Shown one piece after another: positions 25,501 to 29,704 of a DNA stretch of 29,704 nt. The position numbers were made by a program, and so were the translations under genes. How positions within the stretch are numbered: position 1 is the stretch's first letter; each line of letters begins with the position of its first letter. The DNA comes from a virus. The stretch covers positions 1 through 29,704 of IMG/VR virus record IMGVR_UViG_3300048835_000050; one strand, 5' to 3'. The notes beneath the pieces were generated by a model. It was not told the DNA's origin. It saw nothing but the letters and a program-made list of their open reading frames with translations, and made no database searches.

Positions 25501-28500
25501 AAAGCCCTTCGTCCAGTCGTCGCACTTCGAGAACGAGAACATCGTGGTGCATGCGCGGGTCAAGGACCGGGTGGATGCCGACGGCAAGCGCGTGCTGTTC
25601 ATCGAGGAAATCCAGTCCGACCTGGCCAGCAAGTGGCGCGAGGTGCGGGAGGATACGCCAGAGGTCGCGGCCAAGCGGGCGGAACTGACGGAGGAAAATG
25701 ACCGCCTCATGCGGGAGGAGGCAAATGCCAGATTCCCGCTGATGCAGATGATGGACAGAAACAACCATCCTTTGGTGCATCAGCACTACACTGTGGTTCG
25801 GGAGCAACTTCGGCACATCATCAATCTGGCACTTGGGCGCGTTGAGGCTGACGAAAACAGCCCGAACCGCAAGTTCGCTGAAATCGTGAAGTCTGACCAA
25901 GACCTGATGTCTTCTGCCAGAACCTACATCGCCGCAGTTGATCGTCGCGCGCAGGTGCTATCCGACCTTCTCGCTCTTGGCACAGAGCGCAAGGCCGATC
26001 CGACGCTGCCGCAGTCCCCTTGGGCCGATCCCGAACAGTACACGCTGATGGTCAAGAGCCTGCTGCGTGAGGCGGCGGTGAAGGGCTACGACAAACTGTC
26101 GTGGACGCCGGGCTGGATGCAGGCGCGGCGCTGGAACAAGGCCGGGCAGAGCGTGGTCGAAGCGGTGGAGTGGGAGACTGGCTCCGAGGGCGGAAAGCGC
26201 ATCACACTGCAAATGATGGGCGGCCGCGGCATCAAGTCCATCAGAACGGATGCGCAGGGCGTCATCCTGTCGGTGGATACGGACATGGGCGCCGAGGGCG
26301 TGGGCCAGCCCCTGACCCGACTTCTGGGTGGCGATGTGGCCAAACAGATCATGGCTGAGGAAGGGGGCAAGGTTTCCGGGCAGAAGATCACCTTCGGCTC
26401 GTCGGGCTACGCTATCGCCTACGACGGCCACATCCGGCGCGCGGTTGAGAAGTTGGTAAAGCCCTACGGGGCCCGACCGGCAGAAGACCGCAGCCTTCCG
26501 GACTTCAAGGGAAGCCGGAAGCAACTCACCGACTACCTCAAGACGCTCAGCGCTGCCGAGGTGATCCGGCGCGCGACCGAGGTGCAGGCGCTGCCGCCAG
26601 CGGGTCTCGACTATGCCCGGCGCGAACTTCGCAACGGCACAGGCGAAGACTGGATCATCAGCAACATGACCTCCTCAATCGAGGACGGGAAACTGCGCGA
26701 GATGGCGCCCGAGATCGACACGACGGATGCGGTCTGGTCTGTCGAAATCACCGACGATCTGCGCAAGGGCGCTGGCCAGGCGCAGCCCTTGTTCCAGCGC
26801 GTGCCGCCCAACGTGGTGCGTGAGAGCCGGGCTGCAATCGAGGAGATCAACCGCCAGATGCCGGCGCTTCGCCGCGAACTGGACCGGCTGAACCTGAAGC
26901 GCGTCAACCTCTACCGCGACACCAAGGCGTGGTATCAGGGCATGTTCATCCTGCACACTGACGGCGCCCTGGAAATCGCCATCGGCGCCAGCCTTGACCC
27001 GATGAAGACCCTTCATCACGAAGCCATCCACGCGCTGCGCACCATGAACCTCTTCACGCCAGAGGAGTGGCAGGCGCTGGAACTGGCGGCCGCAAAGGGC
27101 TGGATCAAGAAACACCAGATCGACACGCGCTATGCCGATCTGTCGCCAGAACAGCAGATCGAGGAGGCAATCGCGGAGGAATTCTCCGAAGCCCTGGCTG
27201 CGCGCAAGTCGCCACAGGGATCCTTGCTCGTCCATGCCTTCAACAAGATCGCCCGCTTCCTGCGCGCGATCCGCAACGTCTTCAACGGCGCTGGGTTCCA
27301 GACGGCCGAGGATGTCTTCGGGCGTGTGCTTTCGGGCGAAATCGGGGCGAGAGCCTATCATCAAGCTAGAAGCAAGGATGCTATGCGGGCTCAGTCCGCA
27401 CCGGTTGCAACTCTTTCTGGGAATGAACTTGGTGTTCAGGAGAACGTGAAGGATTTGGGGCGGGCCGCCGAAAACTGGTATGCCGAAAACCTTCTTGGTC
27501 AAAGCGTCATCAACGCTGCAACCGGAATGGCTATCGAGTTCAACCGGAGGGGGGCAAAGAAAGTCGGCGGGCGCAAGGGCGACACGATTTACCGTATCGT
27601 GCCGGCGCTCCGTGAAATTCTGGCGAGCGGACAGCTTGTAGATACCATGCCTGACCGCCTTGGTCGCCCTGAAGTCAGGGCAGTTCACAAGATCGGCGCA
27701 GCCGTGAATCTGGCTGGCGAGATCAAGCATGTTATCGCAACCGTGCGCGAAATGGCTGACGGAACGTACCACTATGATCTGTCGCTGGATCGCGAGGCCG
27801 GGGGTTTTGCATCCCCCACGGTCCAGGATGACTCCCGCACTTCGGCATTGGATGGCGGCCTCGCAGATTTGAACCTACAGGATTCACAGCCAGGATTCAA
27901 GGAAGAGCCGACACGCTTCCAGCGCCCGCGCGCCATCCGCCCCCTGGGACCGCAGGCCAGAGCCCATCGCGCAACCGCCATGGGCGGCGCTGTCTTCGTG
28001 CCCGACCGGCGCGTGTGGGAGGAACTGCGCCGGGCTGGCCTGCCGATCTGGCAGCGCTTGGCCAATAGCCGCGGCGCAGCCCGCGACGCCATCGACCGGG
28101 CGCGCGTCCTGATTCAGGACAGGTTCCTGCCGGTTCGTCGCGCGCAACAGGCGATCGAGGAGGCGAGCGGCGTCCGTCTTCCGGATGCGCAAAACGCCTA
28201 TGCGGCGGAGACCACATATTCCGGCAAGGTCGGCCGCCACCTCTTCGAGATTGACGAGCAATTCACGAAGCCGGTGATCGACCTGATCTCGGACACCAAG
28301 GGCGCGCTTTCCGTCGATGATGTCGGAGCCTGGCTCTACGCGCGCCATGCCATCGAGCGGAACGCGCGGATTGCACAGATCAACCCGCAGATGCCGGACG
28401 GCGGCTCCGGCATGACGAACGCGGAAGCGCGGTCCATCCTGGCGCAGGCCGCAGCTGGACCGCACGCACATCGCCTGCAGACCATCGGCGATCTGGTGGA

Positions 28501-29704
28501 CAAGCTGCGTGAGAGGTCTCTGGCGCTGCGCGTCGATGCAGGTCTCTTGACGCACGAGGACGCCGACATGTGGCGCCGGATGTATCGCCACTACGTCCCC
28601 CTCAAGGGATGGGCCGAAACGGACCATGCCGACGCCACCCTTGACGTGACCGGCATCGGCCGCCGCATGAACGTGCAGGGGCCCGAAAGCCGCCGCGCGC
28701 TTGGACGAGAAAGCGAGGCGTTCAACCCGCTTCAGGCGGTGATCACACAGGCGCAGGAAGTGGCGATCAGGGCTGAAAAGAACCGGGTCGGGCAGGCCCT
28801 GCACGATTTGGCCAAAGACAACCCGTCCAAAGCGCTCTGGGAGGTCAAGGAGGTCGAGCAGAAGCGCTACTACAACCGCACAACCGGCATGGTGGAGACT
28901 CGCATCGTCAACCCGGCCCAGATGATCCTTCAGCCGAACGAGATGTCGGTAAAGGTCGGCGGGAAGGAAGTGCGCATCGTCCTGCATGACCCGCGCATCG
29001 CCCGCGCTGTCTCTGGCATCGGGGCTGACCAGATGGGCACGTTCATCCGGTTCATCGCGCCCTTGTCGCGCTGGTACTCGATGGCACGGACGATGCTGAA
29101 CCCTGTGTTCGTGATCACAAACGCGGTCCGTGATTTTGTAACCGCGCAGATCAATGTACTTGGCCTGGACACGCCCGCCAAGTTACGCATTGCAAAGGCT
29201 ATGGCACGCGATTGGCCGAAGGCTTTCGCTGGCGCCCTGCGCGGCGGTGGCGGGAAGGCCGATACCGAGTGGTCAATGCACTTCCGCGACTTCCAGCGGG
29301 CCGGAGCGCAGGTGTCGTTCTGGAACATCGAGAACCCGGAAGAGGGCAAGGCTGATCTGGAACGCCGCCTGCGCCTCAAGCGTGGCCCGGCGGCCCTGCG
29401 CGCCTTCAAGCGCCTGGTCGTGCCGTCGATGCGTGACAACATCCTGCTTCACGGGATCGAGCGGGTAAACCTCGCCGTGGATAACGCCATCCGGCTCGCC
29501 GCCTTTGTCGAGGCAAAGAGGTCAGGCATGTCCGAGCAGGACGCTGCCTTCCTCTCGAAGGAACTGACGGTCAACTTCAACCGCCGGGGCGAATACGGCC
29601 CGACGCTGAACGTGATCTACCCGTTCTTCAATGCCGCAACGCAGGGCAGTGTGCGGCTCCTGCAGGCCCTGAAGAACCGCAAAATTCTCGTTGGTATGAC
29701 GATT
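16598..29704 (+). CDS. Giant polyvalent phage protein, at least 4369 residues, incomplete at window end
   Basis: From ATG 16598 the frame stays open through all 4369 codons to the last base; I translated it completely and found no stop. The order is: Pro/Ala-rich N-terminus, Gly-rich hydrophobic region (about 270-420), ParB-like (about 649-768), JAB/MPN (about 1110-1210), linker, SF2 helicase (about 1645-2210), N6-adenine methyltransferase (about 2270-2445), LPD-like regions, metallopeptidase (HEAIH 3474-3478), inserted domain (about 3590-3765) and helical C-terminus. This matches the polyvalent proteins described by Aravind and colleagues and the DarB antirestriction group, which enter the cell with phage DNA. 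Its gene slot equals that of T7 internal proteins. The ATG has a weak ribosome site and an in-frame TGA sits one codon upstream. Confidence 0.93.
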   Translation, partial: MDDYASIMKALRAADAAGDTEAAARLAQMAKAKRSSVPGNAPATVTPPQDSATPRLPNDPAMPGGFDPIQAAMAAAPTPQALPAADSYAPPMAFGPMGGMDDTWAQQEAARRGALEQAMAPAAESSFTPTEPTYTPTGEAIVSELGNVPERIQRGFLGNTLQAAEGAIKSALDRIGRAKGVPKQLAEIQRRKTELSTVQQSDPYAAAEEFAQLDEMEKRLTRAVDSGIPGMVIDSARSSMESAQRDRFAAQTEIDALEAAMTPVQPAPGLPEALTSGIASFGDMAPGLAATLATRNPIPMLAYLGLYSRGSTYADKRAEGYDSGKATTAANLYALAESVPEMLPLGVILKEGIGPITKIAGAAGTEAISEGITSTLQQLIDIGVLDESMTWGQAIEETKKAMMAGGVMGGFMGGGGVLADSMRDTIAKRRATKGTPADPTAYPAITQQPAPPSPAPLTLTPEQLVPPDPLAAAIAPAPEAAPPVVPQAPDPLQAAMAPAAPPTEPATSQDPAPTSITLEQASAQPDRYEIIEESEGVGAEWQATGRQIARDKVTGAMIPITKPMAGAAGGAAPQPQAGVEPTDTESEPAGNEPEAAPPAADQTSEVEAPASSAPARPNQPDNIEFIDAAGVQRIGTEPGVMQYKAGGDEQGVTDRLKGVTEWRPERAGMSIVYEYEDGRRVIADGHQRLGLAKRLASEGKPIQMPVMILRQRDGVTPQEARTTAALKNIAEGSGTAVDAAKVLRDTDRSPEQLGLPPSSALVRDAIGMRNLSPEAFGMVVNGISSERDGGIVGRIVQDKAAQKGILALLNRLKPSNAFQAESIVRQAAADTVTETQDSLFGPEMDTQNLYLERAKILDAATKRVRDDLKTFKTLVDQAETVSGAGNVLNATENERRLAADTAVRDYLGKEANTKGAISDALTAAARAFKSGAKPSQVVADFLAAVQRELGSRGAERPSGDQGGQRPGQQGQTESVEPEGIDGDAADGDLFGATPQTGKSPEQIKAEAEANVKAQQSMIRKPGGNSGDAGPLFNLQPDLLDTPSKPDQGARGDEELRAKVSELQKRRSAFLYRWRRPSDARFNDSRSSDDIAEGSPDFVQLLNDLAAAGSQAAREDVATAWVLAMGKRTGFEHLVVLDSEGAPVSVVVGQKSTVSPEAAIWRAGDAGEVAFTVHNHPSSSGYSGPDLALVSMWPGHRMRIVGHDGKAMTVKAKPAMQAAPEADGDRELTFAKLNEVLEDVRVYTDRAVNRHLLDKGEASGDGEARFRTATRPFLSLVLHDLGFVTLTDRANWLKVFEEQGFNYGDFYGQVSGKVTDRLGRAGFVIPEGGDQGGDRPAAGGSAAAPSGTDRSDQEPAGNAGQGRPVRPSTGNDALDGALDDLFGSEDDVPGTGTSVEPDRGGGAPADGMGGTDVPTPGGRPRTGTGKRGGASGKGAAKRPGRRGVPDGAADAVGGAGNPKLAGAGGVKPGRVPAGKRGPGAAGGAGGLSPDAAGSGSAAGPASGGTGVSPRTPEQQVADIKKLFEERLAAFLRDPQLAFREDASGLDPRKKEALESIFNEGMQGLDPAKMSDRDLFKAIITPLIKAGLTRELVVKLQPYLETYLADVRAGRINPRPAPKAEPAPDDRAAMQAKADKIKPVAADEANIRATLPLLLPEQQDDVLKVERRFAKPDGHGMMITNGTGTGKTFSGGGVVKRFVQMGKGNVLILAPSEAVIAGWKGALAQLGVPVHQLADTKDAGQGVTITTYANLNGNDAIASRKFDLIVPDEAQNLSSNAQGDPTGALRAVRALAGRPGDLRGRSRMIHAADWDKFKAMKDGAEKTTVYTRLKAREDAEVAKWLQEPRGKVLFLSATPFAYDQNIDYAEGFLFDYPEDGKVGNSRQSGRSIFFTQNFGYRIRYHKLTRPEAAVDSAVFEREFHEKLKRDGVLTGRSLQIDVDYDRKFVVTADAIGTKIDAILDAIWQNSSNPDKALADGYQKISREVRRKFSYLKRMQLLEAIKARAAVPDIKAHLALGRKVVVFHDYNVGGGFNPFADLGMYSVPQAAGPSLNVDATDDANFQKAWAHLLAQHPDILKLDFSPYGAPNATLQAAFGKRARIFSGVVPQKQRLAGLTEFNKDGSGVDVLVVQAEAGGAGISMHDVTGKHQRVLINLGMPTKPTTTLQEEGRILRVGTRTNAAFRYYTIGTAWEKTAFAQRIAERSGAVENLALGNQARAITQAFIDAYMDAEPLAPSAEDGKGGKGKDRAAALATPYDIAKTHYFGRAKISGKRDQRDGIDFYPTPEPLGFIMASRWAAIRPNERVLEPSAGDGAIARYVPDYADLTMVEPSSDLAATAQLRAPGARIVGSTFENLHISNKYHAIVMNPPFGSGGKTAMEHLSKAVMRHLRPGGRVVALIPTGPSADKRFDAWWEGDEAKDLDLRADVTLPAVAFERAGTSVMARVVVIDKLHKGETADGQTARINLSGAQDIKIFFDRLEQYDVPARRAPKMDAVEEIEAEGQDATTPPAAPVQRPPISDKPGDFKLGQTKHGKTGEPLFVATAGDRVARESYLAMLDVAKSHGGWYSSFRGNGAIPGFQFKTEAARQAFLDDMAKPQQGMSEDPGTFISQQAFYSPLLRAIEGAKQTKATPKDWRAILPKLPGAKKAELDWLGADEWLATQETQGVRMIDRASLADFIREQQIGVQIDALGDIERLPQEPINFAPVWRDPDEDAAEALIDQDDDWDEPDYRISEGEAVYPDDWDDEAEYYMDEAREELEREAEEDWDEDEMEGPFDPSFVADDAVLELAKRMAEERFEPREYSVTLYDRNGKWPEYDGYWDNDSRDYYFPDLSDDQMDDDDAIRAAKRKWEEGRQKAIEAKLAEMLAQGLEASGKTREEFDEEVAQEEADYQRRLEQFRIDNAAAIATNEGRGFVGASRWRTYTEADGENYREILIRVPKLHQIGMNAARTVTEPSPANSDQQMTYTKPGKKPFVQSSHFENENIVVHARVKDRVDADGKRVLFIEEIQSDLASKWREVREDTPEVAAKRAELTEENDRLMREEANARFPLMQMMDRNNHPLVHQHYTVVREQLRHIINLALGRVEADENSPNRKFAEIVKSDQDLMSSARTYIAAVDRRAQVLSDLLALGTERKADPTLPQSPWADPEQYTLMVKSLLREAAVKGYDKLSWTPGWMQARRWNKAGQSVVEAVEWETGSEGGKRITLQMMGGRGIKSIRTDAQGVILSVDTDMGAEGVGQPLTRLLGGDVAKQIMAEEGGKVSGQKITFGSSGYAIAYDGHIRRAVEKLVKPYGARPAEDRSLPDFKGSRKQLTDYLKTLSAAEVIRRATEVQALPPAGLDYARRELRNGTGEDWIISNMTSSIEDGKLREMAPEIDTTDAVWSVEITDDLRKGAGQAQPLFQRVPPNVVRESRAAIEEINRQMPALRRELDRLNLKRVNLYRDTKAWYQGMFILHTDGALEIAIGASLDPMKTLHHEAIHALRTMNLFTPEEWQALELAAAKGWIKKHQIDTRYADLSPEQQIEEAIAEEFSEALAARKSPQGSLLVHAFNKIARFLRAIRNVFNGAGFQTAEDVFGRVLSGEIGARAYHQARSKDAMRAQSAPVATLSGNELGVQENVKDLGRAAENWYAENLLGQSVINAATGMAIEFNRRGAKKVGGRKGDTIYRIVPALREILASGQLVDTMPDRLGRPEVRAVHKIGAAVNLAGEIKHVIATVREMADGTYHYDLSLDREAGGFASPTVQDDSRTSALDGGLADLNLQDSQPGFKEEPTRFQRPRAIRPLGPQARAHRATAMGGAVFVPDRRVWEELRRAGLPIWQRLANSRGAARDAIDRARVLIQDRFLPVRRAQQAIEEASGVRLPDAQNAYAAETTYSGKVGRHLFEIDEQFTKPVIDLISDTKGALSVDDVGAWLYARHAIERNARIAQINPQMPDGGSGMTNAEARSILAQAAAGPHAHRLQTIGDLVDKLRERSLALRVDAGLLTHEDADMWRRMYRHYVPLKGWAETDHADATLDVTGIGRRMNVQGPESRRALGRESEAFNPLQAVITQAQEVAIRAEKNRVGQALHDLAKDNPSKALWEVKEVEQKRYYNRTTGMVETRIVNPAQMILQPNEMSVKVGGKEVRIVLHDPRIARAVSGIGADQMGTFIRFIAPLSRWYSMARTMLNPVFVITNAVRDFVTAQINVLGLDTPAKLRIAKAMARDWPKAFAGALRGGGGKADTEWSMHFRDFQRAGAQVSFWNIENPEEGKADLERRLRLKRGPAALRAFKRLVVPSMRDNILLHGIERVNLAVDNAIRLAAFVEAKRSGMSEQDAAFLSKELTVNFNRRGEYGPTLNVIYPFFNAATQGSVRLLQALKNRKILVGMTI
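17404..17865 (+). other. Giant protein: Gly-rich hydrophobic ejection-type segment
   Basis: Residues about 270-423 contain ALTSGIASFGDMAPGLAATL, GLYSRGSTYADKRAEGYDSG, GAAGTEAISEGITSTLQQLI and a Gly zipper AMMAGGVMGGFMGGGGVL. Alternating Gly and hydrophobic residues of this kind are usual in ejected internal virion proteins and large phage proteins, where they may enter the host membrane. The role is inferred from composition and from the domain's place before the enzymatic domains. Confidence 0.5.
18541..18900 (+). other. Giant protein: ParB/DdrB-like nuclease-fold domain
   Basis: Residues about 649-768. VTEWRPERAG, then IVYEYEDGRRVIADGHQRLG with DGHQR at 684-688, the ParB-superfamily GxHR-type motif, then IQMPVMIL and the helices EARTTAALKNIAEGSGTAVD. 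Such ParB folds occur as nuclease or CTPase domains in DarB-type and plasmid proteins. The helices after it (to about 950) continue the typical ParB linker. Whether it cuts DNA cannot be seen. Confidence 0.75.
19353..19523 (+). CDS. Possible +1-frame overprinted small ORF or frameshift relic
   Basis: A 56-codon +1-frame ORF inside the giant gene, with AAGGGAG about 8 bases before its ATG. Its first half is Pro/Ser-rich passenger sequence opposite a good frame-0 helix. From about 19440 the bias reverses: my hand count gives about 81% G/C at +1 third positions (22 of 27 codons) against about 57% in frame 0, and the +1 sequence NWDRAAQNAQAAIRAGKDLD looks like a normal helix ending at TAG 19521-19523. 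It may be a nested gene, the relic end of an ancestral separate ParB gene, or the product of a frameshift. Confidence 0.25.
   Translation: MPSPQQPAPSSPAQSPAKSSPTSSQPSSVNWDRAAQNAQAAIRAGKDLDSKARPNP
19935..20235 (+). other. Giant protein: JAB/MPN (RadC-like) domain
   Basis: Residues about 1113-1213. FEHLVVLDSEGAPVSVVVG is followed by HNHPSSSGYSGPDL at 1173-1186, the metal-binding H-x-H-P-S ... S-x-x-D signature, with E1131 a candidate catalytic acid. The loop between the second His and the Asp is nine residues, one shorter than in RadC as I remember it. Known members are metallo-isopeptidases or RadC-like proteins; in mobile elements they often accompany antirestriction genes. Confidence 0.82.
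20514..20690 (+). CDS. Nested +1-frame ORF, 58 residues, helical
   Basis: This ORF lies wholly inside the giant gene in the +1 frame. ATG 20514 falls where frame-0 codon bias ends, with GGGG about 7 bases upstream as a weak ribosome site. The product is an ordinary amphipathic helical peptide: MDRFQARSLIGLDGPDSSSP, then GEIKAEIDRLQAVPLPHHQE and DRIKSLQAMLAKADR. By hand count 48 of 58 +1 codons end in G/C, while frame-0 third positions (the +1 second positions) reach only about 41%. Frame 0 here is low-complexity DQGGDRPAAGGSAAAPSG. I do not recognise the peptide. The composition strongly favours +1 as the selected frame, but translation is unproven. Confidence 0.45.
   Translation: MDRFQARSLIGLDGPDSSSPKGEIKAEIDRLQAVPLPHHQELTDRIKSLQAMLAKADR
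20754..21116 (+). CDS. Nested +1-frame ORF, 120 residues, globular-looking
   Basis: The ATG at 20754 follows GGGAG with an 8-base gap. The product has normal amino acid variety, many Leu, Trp and Tyr and a plausible helical fold: YQAPARVWNQIAEAGPLRTG, LPAEDLELALANEEVRLAKA, LTVLPMLWEAQAIRNWQALA and YLLTPQDREALRALLLVEPE. By hand count 98 of 120 codons end in G/C (about 82%), with about 46% at second positions: a standard coding signature for this genome. Frame 0 across the same bases is Gly/Ala/Pro/Arg passenger. Shadow frames elsewhere in the window are Arg/Pro/Gly-rich, so this one stands apart. I know no family. It ends with TAA just before frame 0 resumes normal bias at PRTPEQQVADIKKL. Confidence 0.55.
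   Translation: MYQAPARVWNQIAEAGPLRTGWAEQMFPLPAEDLELALANEEVRLAKALPSGPAVAAYLTVLPMLWEAQAIRNWQALAGSSPAVFPLESVDQALQVAQGDYLLTPQDREALRALLLVEPE
21535..23220 (+). other. Giant protein: SF2 helicase domain, strawberry-notch/DarB type
   Basis: Residues about 1646-2208. Walker A NGTGTGKT at 1679-1686, Walker B VPDEAQNL with DEAQ at 1766-1769, motif III SAT at 1850-1852 (LFLSATPFAYD), a second RecA-like half with VVVFHDYNVGGG and VDVLVVQAEAGGAGISMHD, and motif VI QEEGRILRVG starting at Q2162. The Gly-rich substrate-activated GTGTGKT loop and the direct link to a methyltransferase are typical of the strawberry-notch-like helicases in phage and plasmid antirestriction proteins. It probably moves on incoming double-stranded DNA. 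Confidence 0.88.
23402..23938 (+). other. Giant protein: N6-adenine-type DNA methyltransferase domain
   Basis: Residues about 2269-2447. FYPTPEPLGFIM, SAM-binding motif I VLEPSAGDG at 2301-2309, catalytic NPPFGS with N2363, and the end block LPAVAFERAGTSVMARVVVI. The last block resembles the FERAGT segment found after NPPF in DarB-type proteins. All motifs needed for catalysis are intact. Linked to the helicase, it could methylate DNA during or after entry and so blunt restriction. The target sequence is unknown. Confidence 0.88.
24125..24660 (+). other. Giant protein: polyvalent-protein-associated region after the methyltransferase
   Basis: Residues about 2510-2688 contain KPGDFKLGQTKHGKTGEPLF, AKSHGGWYSSFRGNGAIPGF, and then FYSPLLRAIEGAKQTKATPK with LDWLGADEWLATQETQGVRM. 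Both segments recur in large phage proteins (LPD-type domains) whose role is not established. No catalytic residues can be named. Confidence 0.5.
24715..25140 (+). other. Giant protein: acidic Trp/Asp/Tyr-rich stretch
   Basis: Residues about 2707-2848 are dominated by Asp and Glu with regularly placed Trp and Tyr: DQDDDWDEPDY, YPDDWDDEAEYYMDEAREEL, EEDWDEDEM and FPDLSDDQMDDDDA. The density of acidic residues with aromatic spacing could act as a flexible spacer or a DNA-mimic surface of the kind used by Ocr and ArdA. That second idea is only a hypothesis. Confidence 0.55.
25320..26760 (+). other. Giant protein: EIQSD / WTPGW polyvalent-protein domain
   Basis: Residues about 2908-3388. It carries VLFIEEIQSDLASKWRE (EIQSD at 3004-3008) and, after a lower-G+C helical insert at about 25700-25980, PWADPEQYTLMVKSLLREAA and GYDKLSWTPGWMQARRW (from 3163). 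The EIQSD ... WTxGxxQxxRW pair recurs in large phage and plasmid proteins and I regard it as one LPD-type domain. The activity is unknown to me. Confidence 0.55.
26935..27350 (+). other. Giant protein: HExxH zinc metallopeptidase-like domain
   Basis: Residues about 3447-3584. After strands GMFILHTDGALEIAIGASLD, the helix MKTLHHEAIHALRTMNLFTP holds HEAIH at 3474-3478. An acidic helix EEAIAEEFSEALAAR follows about 45 residues later (from E3522), a good third zinc ligand. The layout is that of a small gluzincin-like metallopeptidase often fused to phage polyvalent proteins. It could process the giant protein itself or host targets. Confidence 0.78.
27360..27900 (+). other. Giant protein: inserted lower-G+C nuclease-like (BECR-type?) domain
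   Basis: Residues about 3589-3767 differ from their surroundings by clearly lower G+C and more A/T-ending codons. The core is MAIEFNRRGAKKVGGRKGDT, IVPALREILASGQL, VNLAGEIKHVIATVREMADG and TYHYDLSLD. The run of basic residues, a central amphipathic helix and a beta end with VRE...YHYD recalls the Barnase-EndoU-ColicinE5/D-RelE-like nucleases attached to phage polyvalent proteins. The fold is my inference. It looks like a separately acquired insert between the peptidase and the C-terminal region. Confidence 0.45.
27901..29704 (+). other. Giant protein: long helical C-terminal region, cut by the window end
   Basis: Residues about 3768-4369 and beyond. Contains TYSGKVGRHLFEIDEQFTKP, GAWLYARHAIERNARIAQIN, MWRRMYRHYVPLKGWAE, VGQALHDLAKDN, then IAPLSRWYSMARTMLNPVFV with ITNAVRDFVTAQINVLGLD and VIYPFFNAATQGSVRLLQAL. 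The LNPxFVxxNxxRDFxTA block is that of the LPD38-type C-terminal domain of giant podoviral proteins. The continuation lies outside the window. Confidence 0.6.

Noticed and set aside
1-29704. tRNA genes, CRISPR arrays, insertion sequences and attachment sites
   Set aside because: I saw no cloverleaf with a T-loop consensus, no regularly spaced direct repeats and no transposase or integrase motifs; the window is almost wholly protein-coding.

Overview
The window is the late structural half of a tailed phage or prophage with short-tail (podovirus-like) gene order. It comes from a high-G+C alphaproteobacterial host; a Rhodobacterales-type host is my inference from codon use and protein style. All convincing genes lie on the + strand and are tightly packed: ATGA, GTGA or TGATG overlaps are the rule and no stretch over 300 bases lacks a gene. 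I saw no tRNA, rRNA, CRISPR, insertion sequence, integrase, replication or lysis gene.

Layout. 1-1365: four small genes, including a probable small terminase. 1362-5155: large terminase and portal. 5180-6770: a four-gene insert between portal and scaffold that begins with a DUF2829/Tad2-like protein (a family known to sequester the Thoeris signal molecule), followed by a membrane-anchored Cys-rich protein, a Zn-knuckle protein and a small helical protein. 6789-8958: scaffold and major capsid protein, closed by a strong GC hairpin. 9026-14279: head-tail joining and tail proteins, ending in a P22 gp10-like tail hub. 14240-16594: a GNAT-like protein, a protein ending in an S74-type chaperone domain, and a probable internal virion protein. 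This is the slot where T7-like phages keep their ejected internal proteins.

16598 to the window end (29704) is one uninterrupted reading frame of 4369 codons with no stop inside the window, about 44% of the sequence. I translated it by eye throughout. It encodes a giant polyvalent protein: Pro/Ala-rich N-terminus, Gly-rich hydrophobic segment, ParB-like domain, JAB/MPN (RadC-like) domain, a low-complexity linker, a superfamily 2 helicase of the strawberry-notch/DarB type, an N6-adenine-type methyltransferase, several large-polyvalent-protein-associated (LPD-like) regions, an acidic Trp/Asp-rich stretch, an HExxH metallopeptidase, an inserted lower-G+C nuclease-like domain and a long helical C-terminus. 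By position it is probably packaged and ejected with the DNA, to protect the incoming genome and remodel the host.

The most unusual signal is inside that gene. In the linker at about 20514-21116 the codon-position bias switches to the +1 frame, where two small ORFs with ordinary globular-protein sequence (58 and 120 aa) are nested. Frame 0 across them is a Gly/Ala/Pro/Arg passenger with poor third-position G+C, but it regains normal bias in the 63-base gap between them. A third, shorter +1 patch ends at 19523. This suggests overprinted genes, or relics of separate genes fused into one giant frame.
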